Below, piece by piece: positions 49,923-58,604 of a stretch of DNA of 64,000 bases; positions within the stretch are counted from its first letter, which is position 1, and each line of letters begins with the position of its first letter. The stretch comes from UBA9676 sp963730065. GTDB lineage: Bacteria > Actinomycetota > Actinomycetes > Streptosporangiales > Streptosporangiaceae. A model generated the notes under the pieces. It did no database searches, had not been told where the DNA came from, and saw nothing but the letters and a program-made list of their open reading frames with translations. The position numbers and the translations under genes were made by a program. The DNA is taken from contig CAVSQL010000006.1 in assembly GCA_963730065.1 (NCBI GenBank), forward strand, positions 62,001 to 126,000, given 5' to 3'.

Positions 49923-51360
49923 GGAGAGCCAAACGGAGAGCCATTCTGTTACGATCCGGCCATGGCGACGGCGGCCCGTCGCGGTCACGGCGACGACTCG
50001 ATCTACTTCGACGCGGTCAAGCAACGCTGGACCGGTGCTGTCTCCCTGGGCTACACACCGGACGGTACGCGGCGCGTCCGGCGCAAGGTGACCGGCAAGA
50101 CCAAGACCGAGGTCAAGGACAAGCTCAAGACGCTGCGCCGCGAGATGGACGCCGGGATCCACTCATCGCCGTCCTACACGATGGCTCTTTGTATCGAGGA
50201 TTGGCTCTCCCAGGGCCTCACCAGGCTCAGTCCCAGCACGGTCGCCAACTACCGGTACCTCGCCGGGCACGCCATCTCAAAGCTGGGAGCTGTCAAGCTC
50301 CGGGACCTGACCGCCAGGCACGTCCAGAAGGCCCTGATGGACCTGTCTGGCTCGCTATCCACACGATCGCTGCGGCTGGTCCATCAGGTCATCGAGCGAG
50401 CCATTCGGCATGCCCAGGCAGCAGACCTCGTCGGCCGCAACGTCGCGTCGCTGGTAGACGCGCCCGAAGGCAAGGGCGGCAGGCCGTCGCGGTCCCTCAC
50501 GCTGGACCAGGCCGTCGCGGTCCTTGAAGCCGCGGAACAATCCCCGCTTCATGCCTACGTAGTGCTGTCGCTGCTGGCTGGCCTGCGCACCGAGGAGCTC
50601 AGATCGCTCCCGTGGGCAGACGTCGACCTGGACGCGGGAACCCTGGCGGTCTACCGCAGCGTCCGCGCCTCGGGCGACACCAAGACGCCGAAGAGCAGGC
50701 GCGTCCTGAAACTGCCTATCAAGGCCGTGGACGCGCTGAATGACCAGCGCGTCCAGCAAGTGGCCGCCCGGCTCAAGGCCGGGTCACTGTGGCAAGATCA
50801 CGGCCTGATCTTCACATCGGCCGTCGGCACTCCCCTGGACCGTTACAACGTGCGCCGCTCATTCCGCACGATCACCAAGACCGCTGGGCTCGGCGAGGAG
50901 TGGACGCCCCGAGAACTCCGGCATACCTTCGTCAGCCTGCTGAGCGCCAACGACGTCAACCTTGAAGACATCGCACGCCTGGTCGGTCACAGCGGCACAG
51001 CCGTCACTGAGCGCGTCTACCGGCACGAGATCCGGCCGTCCCTGACCAAGGGCGCCGAGATCATGGACCAGCTCTTTCAGTAGCGCGCCTGCGTGCGCTA
51101 AGTGCGGAAACGCCGCAGTTATTGAACCCGGGTGGGTGCTGATGGCTGGGAACTGGCCGATTGGAAGAACGCGAGGGATGCGGCGATGGGCCCAGCTACT
51201 GGGATCCGAGCGCACGAGCGACTGCTTAGGAGGCATTCCCCGGACGTCGCCCGGTGCCGCTGGATGTGGCCCGACATGCCGTTGAGCTGCACCGACAGTG
51301 GCTGGCCGTGGCCCGGTGTCGCCCGGTATCTGCTGGTGTTGGCTCCCCGTTTGGCTCCCC
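49923..51360. repeat. 20-bp inverted repeats bracketing the integrase gene
   Basis: GGAGAGCCAAACGGAGAGCC at 49923-49942 and GGCTCCCCGTTTGGCTCCCC at 51341-51360 are inverted copies matching at 18 of 20 positions. Each arm itself contains two copies of GGAGAGCC or GGGGAGCC separated by AAAC. One arm lies between the tRNA-Pro and the integrase start, the other 258 bp after its stop. Arm-type binding sites of a tyrosine integrase, or of its directionality factor, look like this. Confidence 0.6.
49962..51083 (+). CDS. Tyrosine site-specific recombinase (integrase)
   Basis: This 373-residue phage/ICE-type integrase has an N-terminal AP2-like arm-binding region (YFDAVKQRWTGAVSLGYTPDG), a core-binding SAM-like domain (SPSTVANYRYLAGHAISKL), and the catalytic domain with Arg in LAGLRTEELRSL, Lys in GDTKTPKSRR, RELRHTFVSLL (His-x-x-Arg), LVGHSG and the nucleophile Tyr in TERVYRHEI. 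All catalytic residues are present, so it may be active. It begins 76 nt after tRNA-Pro and reads away from it. No excisionase gene is evident. Confidence 0.93.
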   Translation: MATAARRGHGDDSIYFDAVKQRWTGAVSLGYTPDGTRRVRRKVTGKTKTEVKDKLKTLRREMDAGIHSSPSYTMALCIEDWLSQGLTRLSPSTVANYRYLAGHAISKLGAVKLRDLTARHVQKALMDLSGSLSTRSLRLVHQVIERAIRHAQAADLVGRNVASLVDAPEGKGGRPSRSLTLDQAVAVLEAAEQSPLHAYVVLSLLAGLRTEELRSLPWADVDLDAGTLAVYRSVRASGDTKTPKSRRVLKLPIKAVDALNDQRVQQVAARLKAGSLWQDHGLIFTSAVGTPLDRYNVRRSFRTITKTAGLGEEWTPRELRHTFVSLLSANDVNLEDIARLVGHSGTAVTERVYRHEIRPSLTKGAEIMDQLFQ

Positions 51361-51433
51361 GCATCCGGTGAGCCTCGCTCATGTTCGAATGATCGAACGC
51401 ACCAGCGGACTAGTGGCAACACGGTGGCCGCGG
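51084..51433. other. Gap after the integrase gene
   Basis: This 350-bp stretch holds the right arm of the inverted repeat. A minus-strand ORF of 87 codons (51119-51382) has GC-rich third positions but no ribosome-binding site or family that I recognise; I leave it as possible only. No distal copy of the tRNA-Pro 3' end is seen here. Confidence 0.4.
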
Positions 51434-51955
51434 CTAGCCGAGCGGCTCGACCCGGTAATGGCCGCCATCTTCGGTCAGCAGCACCCCTTCGCCCTTGCCC
51501 AGCGGCGAGACGACCCGGTTAGTGAGCCCGAGCACGGCCGCCTCGTTGGTGGGGCTGTGGCCCACCACCAGCGCCCGGCCGCCCGCGGGCAGCCCCTCGA
51601 CGATCTGCCGCAAGATCGACCCGAGCAGCCACGATTCCCGTTCGACCAGGTCCCGGTCGAGCGCCCGCATCGCTTCCAGGTCCGCTCCCTTCCCCGCCAC
51701 CTTGGCCGCCTGCCGCCAGCGGTCTTCCACCGCTGACCGCAACCCGGCCGCCACGGTGATCGGCAGCTGGTCCTGGCCCGCCGCGTGCCGCAAGATCTCC
51801 AGCATCTGGGTAGCGCGCTCAGCGCCGGTGGACACAAACGCCGCGTACGGCGGATGCAGCCCGTCGCGGCCGATCACCTCGGCGTCCGAGACTCTCCGCG
51901 GGGTCAGGTGATCACCGTCGTTATCGGTGTGCCGGCGCAGCTCCACGTACCGCAT
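51434..51955 (-). CDS. Histidine phosphatase superfamily protein
   Basis: This 173-residue protein starts with MRYVELRRHTDNDGDHLTP, where RRHT replaces the usual RHGE of phosphoglycerate-mutase-like phosphatases, and later has ALVVGHSPTNEAAVLG with the second catalytic His. The Arg-His pair is kept. It probably removes phosphate from a small molecule or nucleotide. The ATG at 51955 is chosen because upstream residues in frame do not belong to the family. Confidence 0.75.
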   Translation of the reverse strand: MRYVELRRHTDNDGDHLTPRRVSDAEVIGRDGLHPPYAAFVSTGAERATQMLEILRHAAGQDQLPITVAAGLRSAVEDRWRQAAKVAGKGADLEAMRALDRDLVERESWLLGSILRQIVEGLPAGGRALVVGHSPTNEAAVLGLTNRVVSPLGKGEGVLLTEDGGHYRVEPLG

Positions 51956-52151
51956 GAGCGGGTAGTGCCCCGCCGTGCCGCTGCCATGCCGGTCTTTGGC
52001 TGAGATCACCCACGCCACGGCGCGCGCCTGCCCGCCCGTACCTCCGCGGTATCCGGGCCAGGTGGGCAGGCCAGGGCTGATAAAGAGCCGAGGCCAAGAG
52101 CTATCCGCCAGGGCTGGCAGCACCGTAGACGGCTGGCGGGTGGGGCACGGG

Positions 52152-52421
52152 CTAGCGGTACGACCACGGCCTGATCCGCCCATCGTTGCCGAAGATCCGC
52201 CGGGGTACCTGCCGGTACGCCTCCGGAGCCTCCAGCGGGGTCAGCGACCGCGCCGGGACACAGACGATCTTGTGCACGGCGCGGTGGCTGGCCTGCTGAA
52301 TCCACGACACCCAGGCCCACCACGAGCCATCGCGCTCGTGCCGCTCCCAGCACAGCAGATGGCCGATGGGGCCGCTGGCCAGGCCGACCACCGGAGGACA
52401 GTAGGGCGGCTCCGGCGCCAT
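52152..52421 (-). CDS. Small hypothetical protein (89 aa)
   Basis: The protein is rich in Trp and Pro, with MAPEPPYCPPVVGLASGPIG, LLCWERHERDGSWWAWVSW and PEAYRQVPRRIFGNDGRIR. The amino-acid pattern and GC-rich third positions fit a real gene. I do not recognise a family. It lies upstream of the histidine phosphatase gene in the same direction (196 bp apart), within the island. Confidence 0.55.
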   Translation of the reverse strand: MAPEPPYCPPVVGLASGPIGHLLCWERHERDGSWWAWVSWIQQASHRAVHKIVCVPARSLTPLEAPEAYRQVPRRIFGNDGRIRPWSYR

Positions 52422-52939
52422 CAGCCCAGACTAGAACACAAGTTCGATAACCAGTCGGGCGCCGGTCCGGATCCGGACCTTCTGCGCGCCTACCAGGCAC
52501 GCCAAGCCGGTCAGATGATCTAGCTGAGCGGTGATGCCGGACGGGCGCGGACAGGCAGGATTTACCGCTCATGCCGAATTGAGCGCGTTGCGCTAGTACA
52601 TACTTATGCGTAGATCAGCATGTTAATTCGCTGTCGCAATCCAGCCGGAGGTACCGGGCCAAGCGCTTGACCCGATGCTGAGGCGGCCCTGCCGATTACG
52701 GGTGGCGGAAAGCTGTGCCACGGATATGTGCCGCTCATGCAAATCGTCCAGTTATGAGCGCCTTGTGAGCCAGCGACACGATCGATCCATGAAGGTGGCA
52801 AACACGCTGGCGAGAGCGCAAAGGACCGTGTTGCCGCAGCAGTGATCTGATTCCCAGCTTGGCAATCATCCTGCGGGCGACAGCAGGCCGCGCGGCCGTT
52901 GCCCGGCAGCCGCGCGGCCTGCTCCTCCCCACCCTGGGG
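52422..52939. other. Gap with a dispersed repeat
   Basis: No gene is supported. A rightward frame ending LLRAYQARQAGQMI at 52523 could be the tail of a lost gene. The segment 52573-52640 is related to 60421-60490 (annotated separately). Confidence 0.4.
52573..52640 (+). repeat. Dispersed 60-70 bp repeat, copy A
   Basis: GAGCGCGTTGCGCTAGTACA through CTTATGCGTAGATCAGCATG to the CGCAAT at 52640 aligns with 60430-60490, which has GAGCGAGTTCCGTCTGCGCA, CTTATGCAGAGATCAGTAT and CAGCAAT. By eye about 70 percent of bases agree without large gaps. It is noncoding in both places. Confidence 0.5.
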
Positions 52940-53212
52940 TCAGGCGGTGGTGGCGTGCATCTTGCGTGCCGCCCGGGCACGGTCGATGAGCACGGCCACG
53001 GTGGCGGCGGCTAGCGCGGCCACGGCGGCGATCAGGGTGATCTGCCAGCCGGGCATGCCACCGGTGGCGATGACGCGGACCGTGGTGTGCGTGCCGGCGG
53101 GGCCGCCGCCGTGCGGCGGCAGCGACGCGTAGGCGGCGGGTGCGGCGGCCACGGCGGTCAGGGCCCCGGCGAGCGTGGCTACGGCGGCCAGAATGTGGCG
53201 GATGCGGTTCAT
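52940..53212 (-). CDS. Small exported membrane protein (90 aa)
   Basis: It has an N-terminal signal sequence (ILAAVATLAGALTAVAAAPAAYA), a short extracytoplasmic Gly/Pro/Thr stretch (PPHGGGPAGTHTTVRVIATG) and a C-terminal membrane helix (ITLIAAVAALAAATVAVLI) followed by RARAARK. It is common in composition to small actinobacterial envelope proteins; no function is known to me. It follows a 56-residue gene in the same direction, downstream of a SARP regulator. Confidence 0.7.
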   Translation of the reverse strand: MNRIRHILAAVATLAGALTAVAAAPAAYASLPPHGGGPAGTHTTVRVIATGGMPGWQITLIAAVAALAAATVAVLIDRARAARKMHATTA

Positions 53213-53237
53213 GGTGTCCTCCTTCAGAGTGAACGGG

Positions 53238-53408
53238 TTAGGAGAAGAGCTGGCGCAGGCGCATGACTGCCGGGCGCCGCGCCGGTGCGGCCTTCGGGTG
53301 GGCCCGCGAGGTGCGTGCCCGGCGGGCCTGGGCGGCGAGCCGGTCGCGGGCTGCTGCGCGCAGTTGGTCGTCGTGGCGGGCTTTCATGAGCTGGTCGTGG
53401 ACGTACAT
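53238..53408 (-). CDS. Very small basic protein (56 aa)
   Basis: It reads MYVHDQLMKARHDDQLRAAA followed by RDRLAAQARRARTSRAHPK and ends VMRLRQLFS. ATG 53408 has GAGGGGG upstream; stop TAA at 53238-53240. The MYxHDxLMKARHDDLLRAA start is one I associate with short actinobacterial hypothetical proteins. It is a highly charged helical protein. It lies 25 bp before the small membrane protein gene and probably shares its transcript. Confidence 0.65.
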   Translation of the reverse strand: MYVHDQLMKARHDDQLRAAARDRLAAQARRARTSRAHPKAAPARRPAVMRLRQLFS

Positions 53409-53533
53409 GGCCGGGCCCCCTCGGGTGGCTTCTGCTGTGTTCGCCGGGCGTGATCGCCCCGGCGTTTGAGATGAGCCTCCGCGAAGGGGGTTGAAGGCTT
53501 GTTGAAATGCTGTTGAACCCGGCTGGCTGGCGG

Positions 53534-56500
53534 TCAGGCCGGCCCGGTGCCCGAGCGAGCAGCAAGGCGGGCCAGCGCGGCCCGGGTCCGGTCGGCCAGG
53601 GCCACCGCCCGCCCGTCCTCATAGATCCGCAGCGCCTGGCGCAGGCTGGCTTCGGCTTCACCGGGCGCTCCGGTGAGCCGGGACACCTCGGCGCTGGCCA
53701 GCAGCATCTCGGCCCGCAGGGCGGCGAAGGAGGTTGCCGCGGCCAGTGCCAACGCTTCGCTTGCCAGTTCCTGGGCGGCGGTGAAATGGCCCTGGCGGGC
53801 GAGCAGCTTGGCTTTTGTCGCCCGCCAGCGGGCCTGGGAGTCAACGTCACCGGGCGCGGCGGCGGCCTGGGCTTCCTCGGTCAGCGCCTGGGCCTCGGCA
53901 AGGCGCCCTTGCGCGTAGACCGCCTCGGCGAGCATGGCCAGCTGGGTGGAAAGGTAGCCGCGATCGCCCATCGCCCGCAGCGCCTGGCATCCTTGCGTCA
54001 GCACCCGCTCGGCCGCGGCGGGATCTCCGGCGATCAGCTCGACCTGCCCGGCCGCGGTGGCGGTTATGGCCATGCCCAAAGGGCTGGAGAACATCGCCTG
54101 GTATCGCGCCATCGCGGCGCGGGCGTCGGCGAAGCGGCCAACATACGCGTAGATCACCGAGAGGGGCTGGATTATCCAGGCCTCGGCCCACGGGTCGCCG
54201 GAGACCGCTTTAAGCAGCTGCTGGGTGCGGCCGATCGCGACGTCAGCTGGGATGGGCAGCTGCCAGAAGGTGACTACCAGCCAGCCCGTGGCCTCTCGCC
54301 ACACGTAGTGGCTGCCGCTTTGGGCCGCGTACGCCGCGGCGCGCTCAAGGGCCTGCGCGCCTGCAGGTGGGTCGCCGAGGAAGAACCGCAGTTTGGCTAT
54401 CGCCAGCCACGCCTCGGCCAAGCCCTCCAGGTCGCCCTCCGATTCGAGGGTCGCCGCGGCCGCCTCGCATTCGGCGGGTGCTTCGTCGGTTCCGCCTTGG
54501 ATGTCGTGGATCTCCGCCAGCTGTACGCGGATCCGGGCCTGGACCGACCGTTCGCCGGCCGCCGACGCGGCCTGGGAGCCTTCGGACAGCACTGCCTCCG
54601 CGCGCTCCAGGTCACCGGCCTGGTACAGCACCGCCCCGAGCAGCCGCAGCAGGTCGGCGTGCAGCCGCCGGTCTGCTGAACCAGCAGCCACTGCGCGCTC
54701 CAGCCAGTCTTGTGCTTCCTGGAGGAATCCGCGGGCCAGCCAGAAGTCGCCCAGCGCGCGGGCCAGCCGCGGCCCGGTCTGGCTGTTATGGGTGAAGGAC
54801 CAGGCGAGGGCGGCGCGGAAGTTGTCCTGCTCGGCGGCCAGGATGGCCAGGCCGGGTTCCCGCTCGGCCAGGTCCAGAAACGCCCCGGCGTGCCGCGGCT
54901 GGGCCGGCCCGTCCTGGCCCGCCTCGGTCAGGCGGCTGGCGGCGTAGTCGCGGATGGTTTCCAGCATCTGGTACCGGGTGCCGCTGGCTGTGGTCTGGGC
55001 GGTGAGCAGCGATTTGGCGGCCAGCTGGTCGATGAGGTCCAGGGCGGCGGCCTCGTCGCTGCCGCTGCACACGGCCGCTGCGGCGGGCAGACTGAAGCCG
55101 CCGGCGAATACTGACAGTTCGGCGAAGACGCGGCGTTCGTCTTGTGTGAGCAGCTCGTAGCTCCAGTCGATCGCCGTCTTCAGGGTCTGGTGGCGCGGGT
55201 CGGCGACCGGCCGCCGGTGCCGCAGGAAGGCGAACTTGTCGGCCAGGTGCGCCTCGATCTCCGCGGCCGACAAGGTGGTGGTGCGCGCGGCGGCCAGCTC
55301 GATCGCCAGCGGCAGGCCGTCCAGGGCGCGGCAGATCCTGGCGATCGCGTCAACCGGCGCGTCGGCGGTAGCCGCGGCCCGGGCGGCCGAGGAGCGGTCC
55401 ACGAACAGCTGCACCGCTGGCGCCCGCGCGATGGCCTGGGGGCCGGCGGACTCGGGCGGCAGTTCCAGCGGCGGCACCAGGTAGGCGGCCTCGCCGGGGA
55501 CCCCCAGCGGCTCGCGGCTGGTGGCCAGCACCCGCAGCCCGGGGGCGCCGGCCAGCAGCGTCTCAGCCAGTCCCGCGCAGGCATCGAGCAGGTGCTCACA
55601 GTTGTCCAGTACCAGCAGCAACTCCGCCGGGCGCAGCCGGTAAATCAGCGTTTCGATCACCGGCAGGTCGCCGGCCTGCCGCACCCCCAGCGCCTCCATC
55701 ACCCGGAACGCGACCAGCCCAGGGCTGGCGATCCCGGCCAGACCGGCCAGCCAGACGCCGTCACAGAACCGGTCCGTGGCCCGCGCGGCGGCCTCGAGGG
55801 CCAGCCGCGTCTTGCCCGAACCGCCCGGCCCGGTCAGCGTGACCAGCCGGGTCTCGCCGAGGAGCCCGCCCACGGCAGCCAGGTCCGGTTCCCGCCCCAC
55901 CAGGCTGGTCAGCGGTGCTGGCAGATTGCCCCGGCGCGCGGGCGGCGGCACCGGCGGGACTTCGTGCCGCAGCACCTGCTGCTCCAGCCGCTGCAACTCC
56001 TCGCCGGGATCCAGGCCCAGCTCCTCGGCCAGCATCTCCCGGGCCCGGCGGCAGGCCGCCAGCGCGTCCGCCTGCCGCTCGGCCCGGTACAACGCCACCA
56101 CCAGCAGCCGCCACAGCCGCTCCCGGACCGGATACTCAGCCACCAGCCGGTCAAGCTCCCCCACCACCTCCGCGTGCAGCCCCAACGCCAGGTCGGCCTC
56201 GATCCGGCCCTCCACCGCGGCCAGCCGCACCTCCTCCAGCCGGGCGGCCTCCAGCGCCAGCGGCTCCACCCCACCGACATCGGCCAGCGCCCGGCCCCGC
56301 CACAGCCCCAGCGCCTCCCGGAACCGGTTCGCGGCGGCCGCCGCCTCACCCGCGGCCAGCGCCGCCCGGCCCGCCCCGGCCAGCCGCTCAAACTCCTCGG
56401 CATCCAGCCGCCCCGGCCCGAGCGTAAGCACATAACCGCCGCCGCGCGCCACCAGCGTGGCATCGGGCGCCAGCATCGCCCGCAACCGCGACATATACGA

Positions 56501-56692
56501 CCGCAAGGTGGTCGCCGCCCCCGGCGGCGGGCCGCCCCGCCACAGCTCCTCAATCAGCCGCCCGGCGGGTACCACCTGGCCCGCCTCAACCAGCAACAGC
56601 GCCAGCACCGCCCGCTGCCGCGGCCCGCCGAGCGGCAGTTCCCGCCCGGCCCGGACCGCCCGCACCGGGCCAAGCAGACCCAGCTCCAGCAT
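53534..56692 (-). CDS. SARP/AfsR-type transcriptional regulator with NB-ARC and TPR domains
   Basis: This 1052-residue protein has an OmpR-like winged helix (residues 1-95, GLLGPVRAVRAGRELPLGG and TTLRSYMSRLRAML), a bacterial transcriptional activation domain (about 95-245, FREALGLWRGRALADV), an NB-ARC ATPase (Walker A LTGPGGSGKTRLALEAA near 295, LLVLDNCEHLLDA, TSREPLGVPGE) and a long C-terminal TPR region. AfsR-like regulators integrate signals to switch secondary metabolism or stress genes. The ATG at 56692 has GGGGGGA upstream. The two small genes downstream (53408-52940) are in the same direction and may be its targets or partners. Confidence 0.92.
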   Translation of the reverse strand: MLELGLLGPVRAVRAGRELPLGGPRQRAVLALLLVEAGQVVPAGRLIEELWRGGPPPGAATTLRSYMSRLRAMLAPDATLVARGGGYVLTLGPGRLDAEEFERLAGAGRAALAAGEAAAAANRFREALGLWRGRALADVGGVEPLALEAARLEEVRLAAVEGRIEADLALGLHAEVVGELDRLVAEYPVRERLWRLLVVALYRAERQADALAACRRAREMLAEELGLDPGEELQRLEQQVLRHEVPPVPPPARRGNLPAPLTSLVGREPDLAAVGGLLGETRLVTLTGPGGSGKTRLALEAAARATDRFCDGVWLAGLAGIASPGLVAFRVMEALGVRQAGDLPVIETLIYRLRPAELLLVLDNCEHLLDACAGLAETLLAGAPGLRVLATSREPLGVPGEAAYLVPPLELPPESAGPQAIARAPAVQLFVDRSSAARAAATADAPVDAIARICRALDGLPLAIELAAARTTTLSAAEIEAHLADKFAFLRHRRPVADPRHQTLKTAIDWSYELLTQDERRVFAELSVFAGGFSLPAAAAVCSGSDEAAALDLIDQLAAKSLLTAQTTASGTRYQMLETIRDYAASRLTEAGQDGPAQPRHAGAFLDLAEREPGLAILAAEQDNFRAALAWSFTHNSQTGPRLARALGDFWLARGFLQEAQDWLERAVAAGSADRRLHADLLRLLGAVLYQAGDLERAEAVLSEGSQAASAAGERSVQARIRVQLAEIHDIQGGTDEAPAECEAAAATLESEGDLEGLAEAWLAIAKLRFFLGDPPAGAQALERAAAYAAQSGSHYVWREATGWLVVTFWQLPIPADVAIGRTQQLLKAVSGDPWAEAWIIQPLSVIYAYVGRFADARAAMARYQAMFSSPLGMAITATAAGQVELIAGDPAAAERVLTQGCQALRAMGDRGYLSTQLAMLAEAVYAQGRLAEAQALTEEAQAAAAPGDVDSQARWRATKAKLLARQGHFTAAQELASEALALAAATSFAALRAEMLLASAEVSRLTGAPGEAEASLRQALRIYEDGRAVALADRTRAALARLAARSGTGPA

Positions 56693-56731
56693 CGAAGTCC
56701 CCCCGGCCGCACGCACATCGTCTCCGCGCAC

Positions 56732-57271
56732 TCACGCATCGTCCCGCCGGCCAGACAACCCATGCAACCGCCGCCCAGATTCACCAGATCTGAACCGGCG
56801 CCAGCCCACCTGACCCCGGCCGCACATAGCGGCGGGTCGGCGCGCGGTTATCAAGAGCTCTCCACACCTTGGCAATCCCGGCCACGGCCGAGCAGACAGG
56901 CGGCCGGGCCGTATGTCTATGCATCGGCGGCGCTGGGCGTGAACGTCCGCTCTTGCCGCGCCTAGGATGTTTCTATCGGAGGTGTGGGCCTTCTGGCCAT
57001 GGGCTGGGTCGCTGGGGTACGACCGCTTCGTGGGCGGCGGACAGGTCCAGCACCAGTGCGCTGCCTGAGTGGTGCATTCGGGGTCGGCGCCGGGCCACGC
57101 GTATACGGGGAACCGGCGGGGCTCGATGTTGTGGTACCACCCGCCGCGGTATCGGATCTGGATCTCCGCGATACCGGGGCGGCGGTGGCCAGGCACGCCC
57201 CGAGTGATATCCGGAGGCTGGTGCGGGTGGTGGGGTCTGTGCGTTGCCAGCGGCCACCAGGGTGCCGACAT
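56732..57271 (-). CDS. Possible hypothetical protein upstream of the SARP gene
   Basis: A leftward frame has GC-rich third positions in its first two thirds and a Trp/Cys-rich segment, IAEIQIRYRGGWYHNIEPR, FPVYAWPGADPECTT and HWCWTCPPPTKRSYP. The last 60 or so residues look like non-coding read-through towards the SARP gene. I know no family and there is no clear ribosome-binding site. It could be decayed. The remaining 57272-57441 stretch shows nothing. Confidence 0.35.
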   Translation of the reverse strand: MSAPWWPLATHRPHHPHQPPDITRGVPGHRRPGIAEIQIRYRGGWYHNIEPRRFPVYAWPGADPECTTQAAHWCWTCPPPTKRSYPSDPAHGQKAHTSDRNILGAARADVHAQRRRCIDIRPGRLSARPWPGLPRCGELLITARRPAAMCGRGQVGWRRFRSGESGRRLHGLSGRRDDA

Positions 57272-57441
57272 GCTCTGTGGAATGGGCCAGGATGCGCCTG
57301 GCCATCGGCCTCGTCGCGCTGCGACTAGCCCCAGCCCGCGCCGATTGTCTCGCCGGACAAGGTCAGGCTCAGCGGCCCGGCGGCCGTGCGTTCGCCGGCC
57401 GCGGGCGATGGAGCACCCGTCAGGTACGCGCGGCAGCCTGG

Positions 57442-58014
57442 TCAGGTCACCTGGAAGATGAAGTCTCCACGAGAGAGGAAGTCGCTGACCTCGAAGCTGT
57501 TATCGCGGAAAAGGAATGCATTCCCTATGTAGTTGCTGGACGCGATGTTGGCCGGGACCTCGACGGCGAAGTTCAGGTCCGCCGATGTCGAGGGGTTGAG
57601 GGTGAGGCCGAAGGCTGGTGGCTCGGTCAGGTTCTGGAACCGTGTATCCGCCACCGCGAGCGCCTGTCCGACGTCTGCCACAACGGTCGCCGGCCCGACG
57701 AATACGTACACTTCCAGCGAACCCTGCGTCACCGGGTCCGGATTAAACACGCCAACGGTCAGGTTGATCGTTCCAGGCGAGGAAGTTGATGTGTTCCACG
57801 AAAGGAAAAAGATCATCGGGCTGTGGGCACTCAGTAGCCGGTCCAAGACCTGGGCTCCGGTGGGAGCAGAGAAGTTACGGCCTTGCTCGCGGGCTTCATT
57901 GCGGCGCCGCTGGATCTCCTCAAGCAAGATCCGCGCGTTCGTGGCCTGACGCTCCGACAGTTGTGCGATGCGGTCGGCGAGCTCCTCAAACCCCTCGCCA
58001 ATGAATTCTGCCAT
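57442..58014 (-). CDS. Hypothetical protein with coiled-coil N-terminus and beta-rich C-terminus
   Basis: This 190-residue protein has an N-terminal helical stretch (residues 5-50, FEELADRIAQLSERQATNARILLEEIQ pattern) likely to form a coiled coil. The C-terminal 125 residues are beta-rich, with INLTVGVFNPDPVTQGSLEV, VGPATVVADVGQALAV and FIFQVT at the end, resembling a beta-sandwich binding domain. No signal peptide or membrane helix is visible. Base composition is lower in GC than neighbouring core genes, which suits island DNA. A second copy of its N-terminal part lies directly upstream. Confidence 0.65.
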   Translation of the reverse strand: MAEFIGEGFEELADRIAQLSERQATNARILLEEIQRRRNEAREQGRNFSAPTGAQVLDRLLSAHSPMIFFLSWNTSTSSPGTINLTVGVFNPDPVTQGSLEVYVFVGPATVVADVGQALAVADTRFQNLTEPPAFGLTLNPSTSADLNFAVEVPANIASSNYIGNAFLFRDNSFEVSDFLSRGDFIFQVT

Positions 58015-58224
58015 GGTTCCGTCCTCTCGAATGCGGCGTTAACGTGCGGCCCTCCAGTTGGTCCAGGACCTGGGCTCCGGTGGGGGCAGAGAAGTTACGG
58101 CCTTGCTCGCGGGCTTCATTGCGGCGCCGCTGGATCTCCTCAAGCAAGATCCGCGCGTTCGTGGCCTGACGCTCCGACAGTTGTGCGATGCGGTCGGCGA
58201 GCTCCTCAAACCCCTCGCCAATGA
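57841..58224. repeat. 164-bp direct duplication, offset 220 bp
   Basis: 57841-58004 and 58061-58224 are the same 164-bp sequence with only two differences that I can see (57846/58066 and 57865/58085). The unit covers the first 55 codons or so of the 57442-58014 gene. Near identity implies a recent duplication. Confidence 0.9.
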
Positions 58225-58234
58225 CCTCTGGCAT
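57986..58234 (-). pseudogene. Truncated duplicate of the coiled-coil gene
   Basis: ATG 58234 opens MPEVIGEGFEELADR and is then identical to the downstream gene through its coiled-coil region up to GAQVLDQL. At the duplication junction it loses the beta-rich domain and runs on for about 25 unrelated residues, ending inside the start of the intact gene in another frame. Its own start differs from the downstream copy (MPEV versus MAEF), so the ancestral tandem genes were probably paralogues before deletion of this copy's 3' part. A short coiled-coil protein could still be made. Confidence 0.6.
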
Positions 58235-58604
58235 TTCTCGTCCTCGATCCTCAACTATAATCCTAATGTGGCCATTCTGGCAAGTGGCCGACTCTCTGGC
58301 TTTTGCGCTCTTTGTCCTAGCCTGGGTTCGACGGCTACGGCTGGCCTTATGGTGAAGCTTAGCGTTGGTCCGCTTACCACCCCGGAACGGTCCTGAGCAG
58401 CAGCCTCTCCTTCCCCGGCCGCAGGCCCCATGGCCTATATGAACACCCTCTTGTATCTGAGGGCTAGACGCACTGGTAGCAAACGATGCGATAGCCCCAT
58501 CAGGCACGCTGACCGTAGTTCATCGCATCCGTGACACCTGATCACTGCCCGCCGATATTGGGCCACTTCACCATAAATTCCGTCAACTTACTTATGAAGT
58601 GATC
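58235..58604. other. Gap upstream of the duplicated gene
   Basis: This 370-bp, comparatively AT-richer stretch contains no ORF with a recognisable product. It probably holds the promoter of the leftward coiled-coil genes. Confidence 0.4.

Noticed and set aside
55142..56965. 607-codon rightward ORF across the SARP gene
   Set aside because: It is antisense to the winged-helix, BTAD and NB-ARC domains, and its own product is low complexity.
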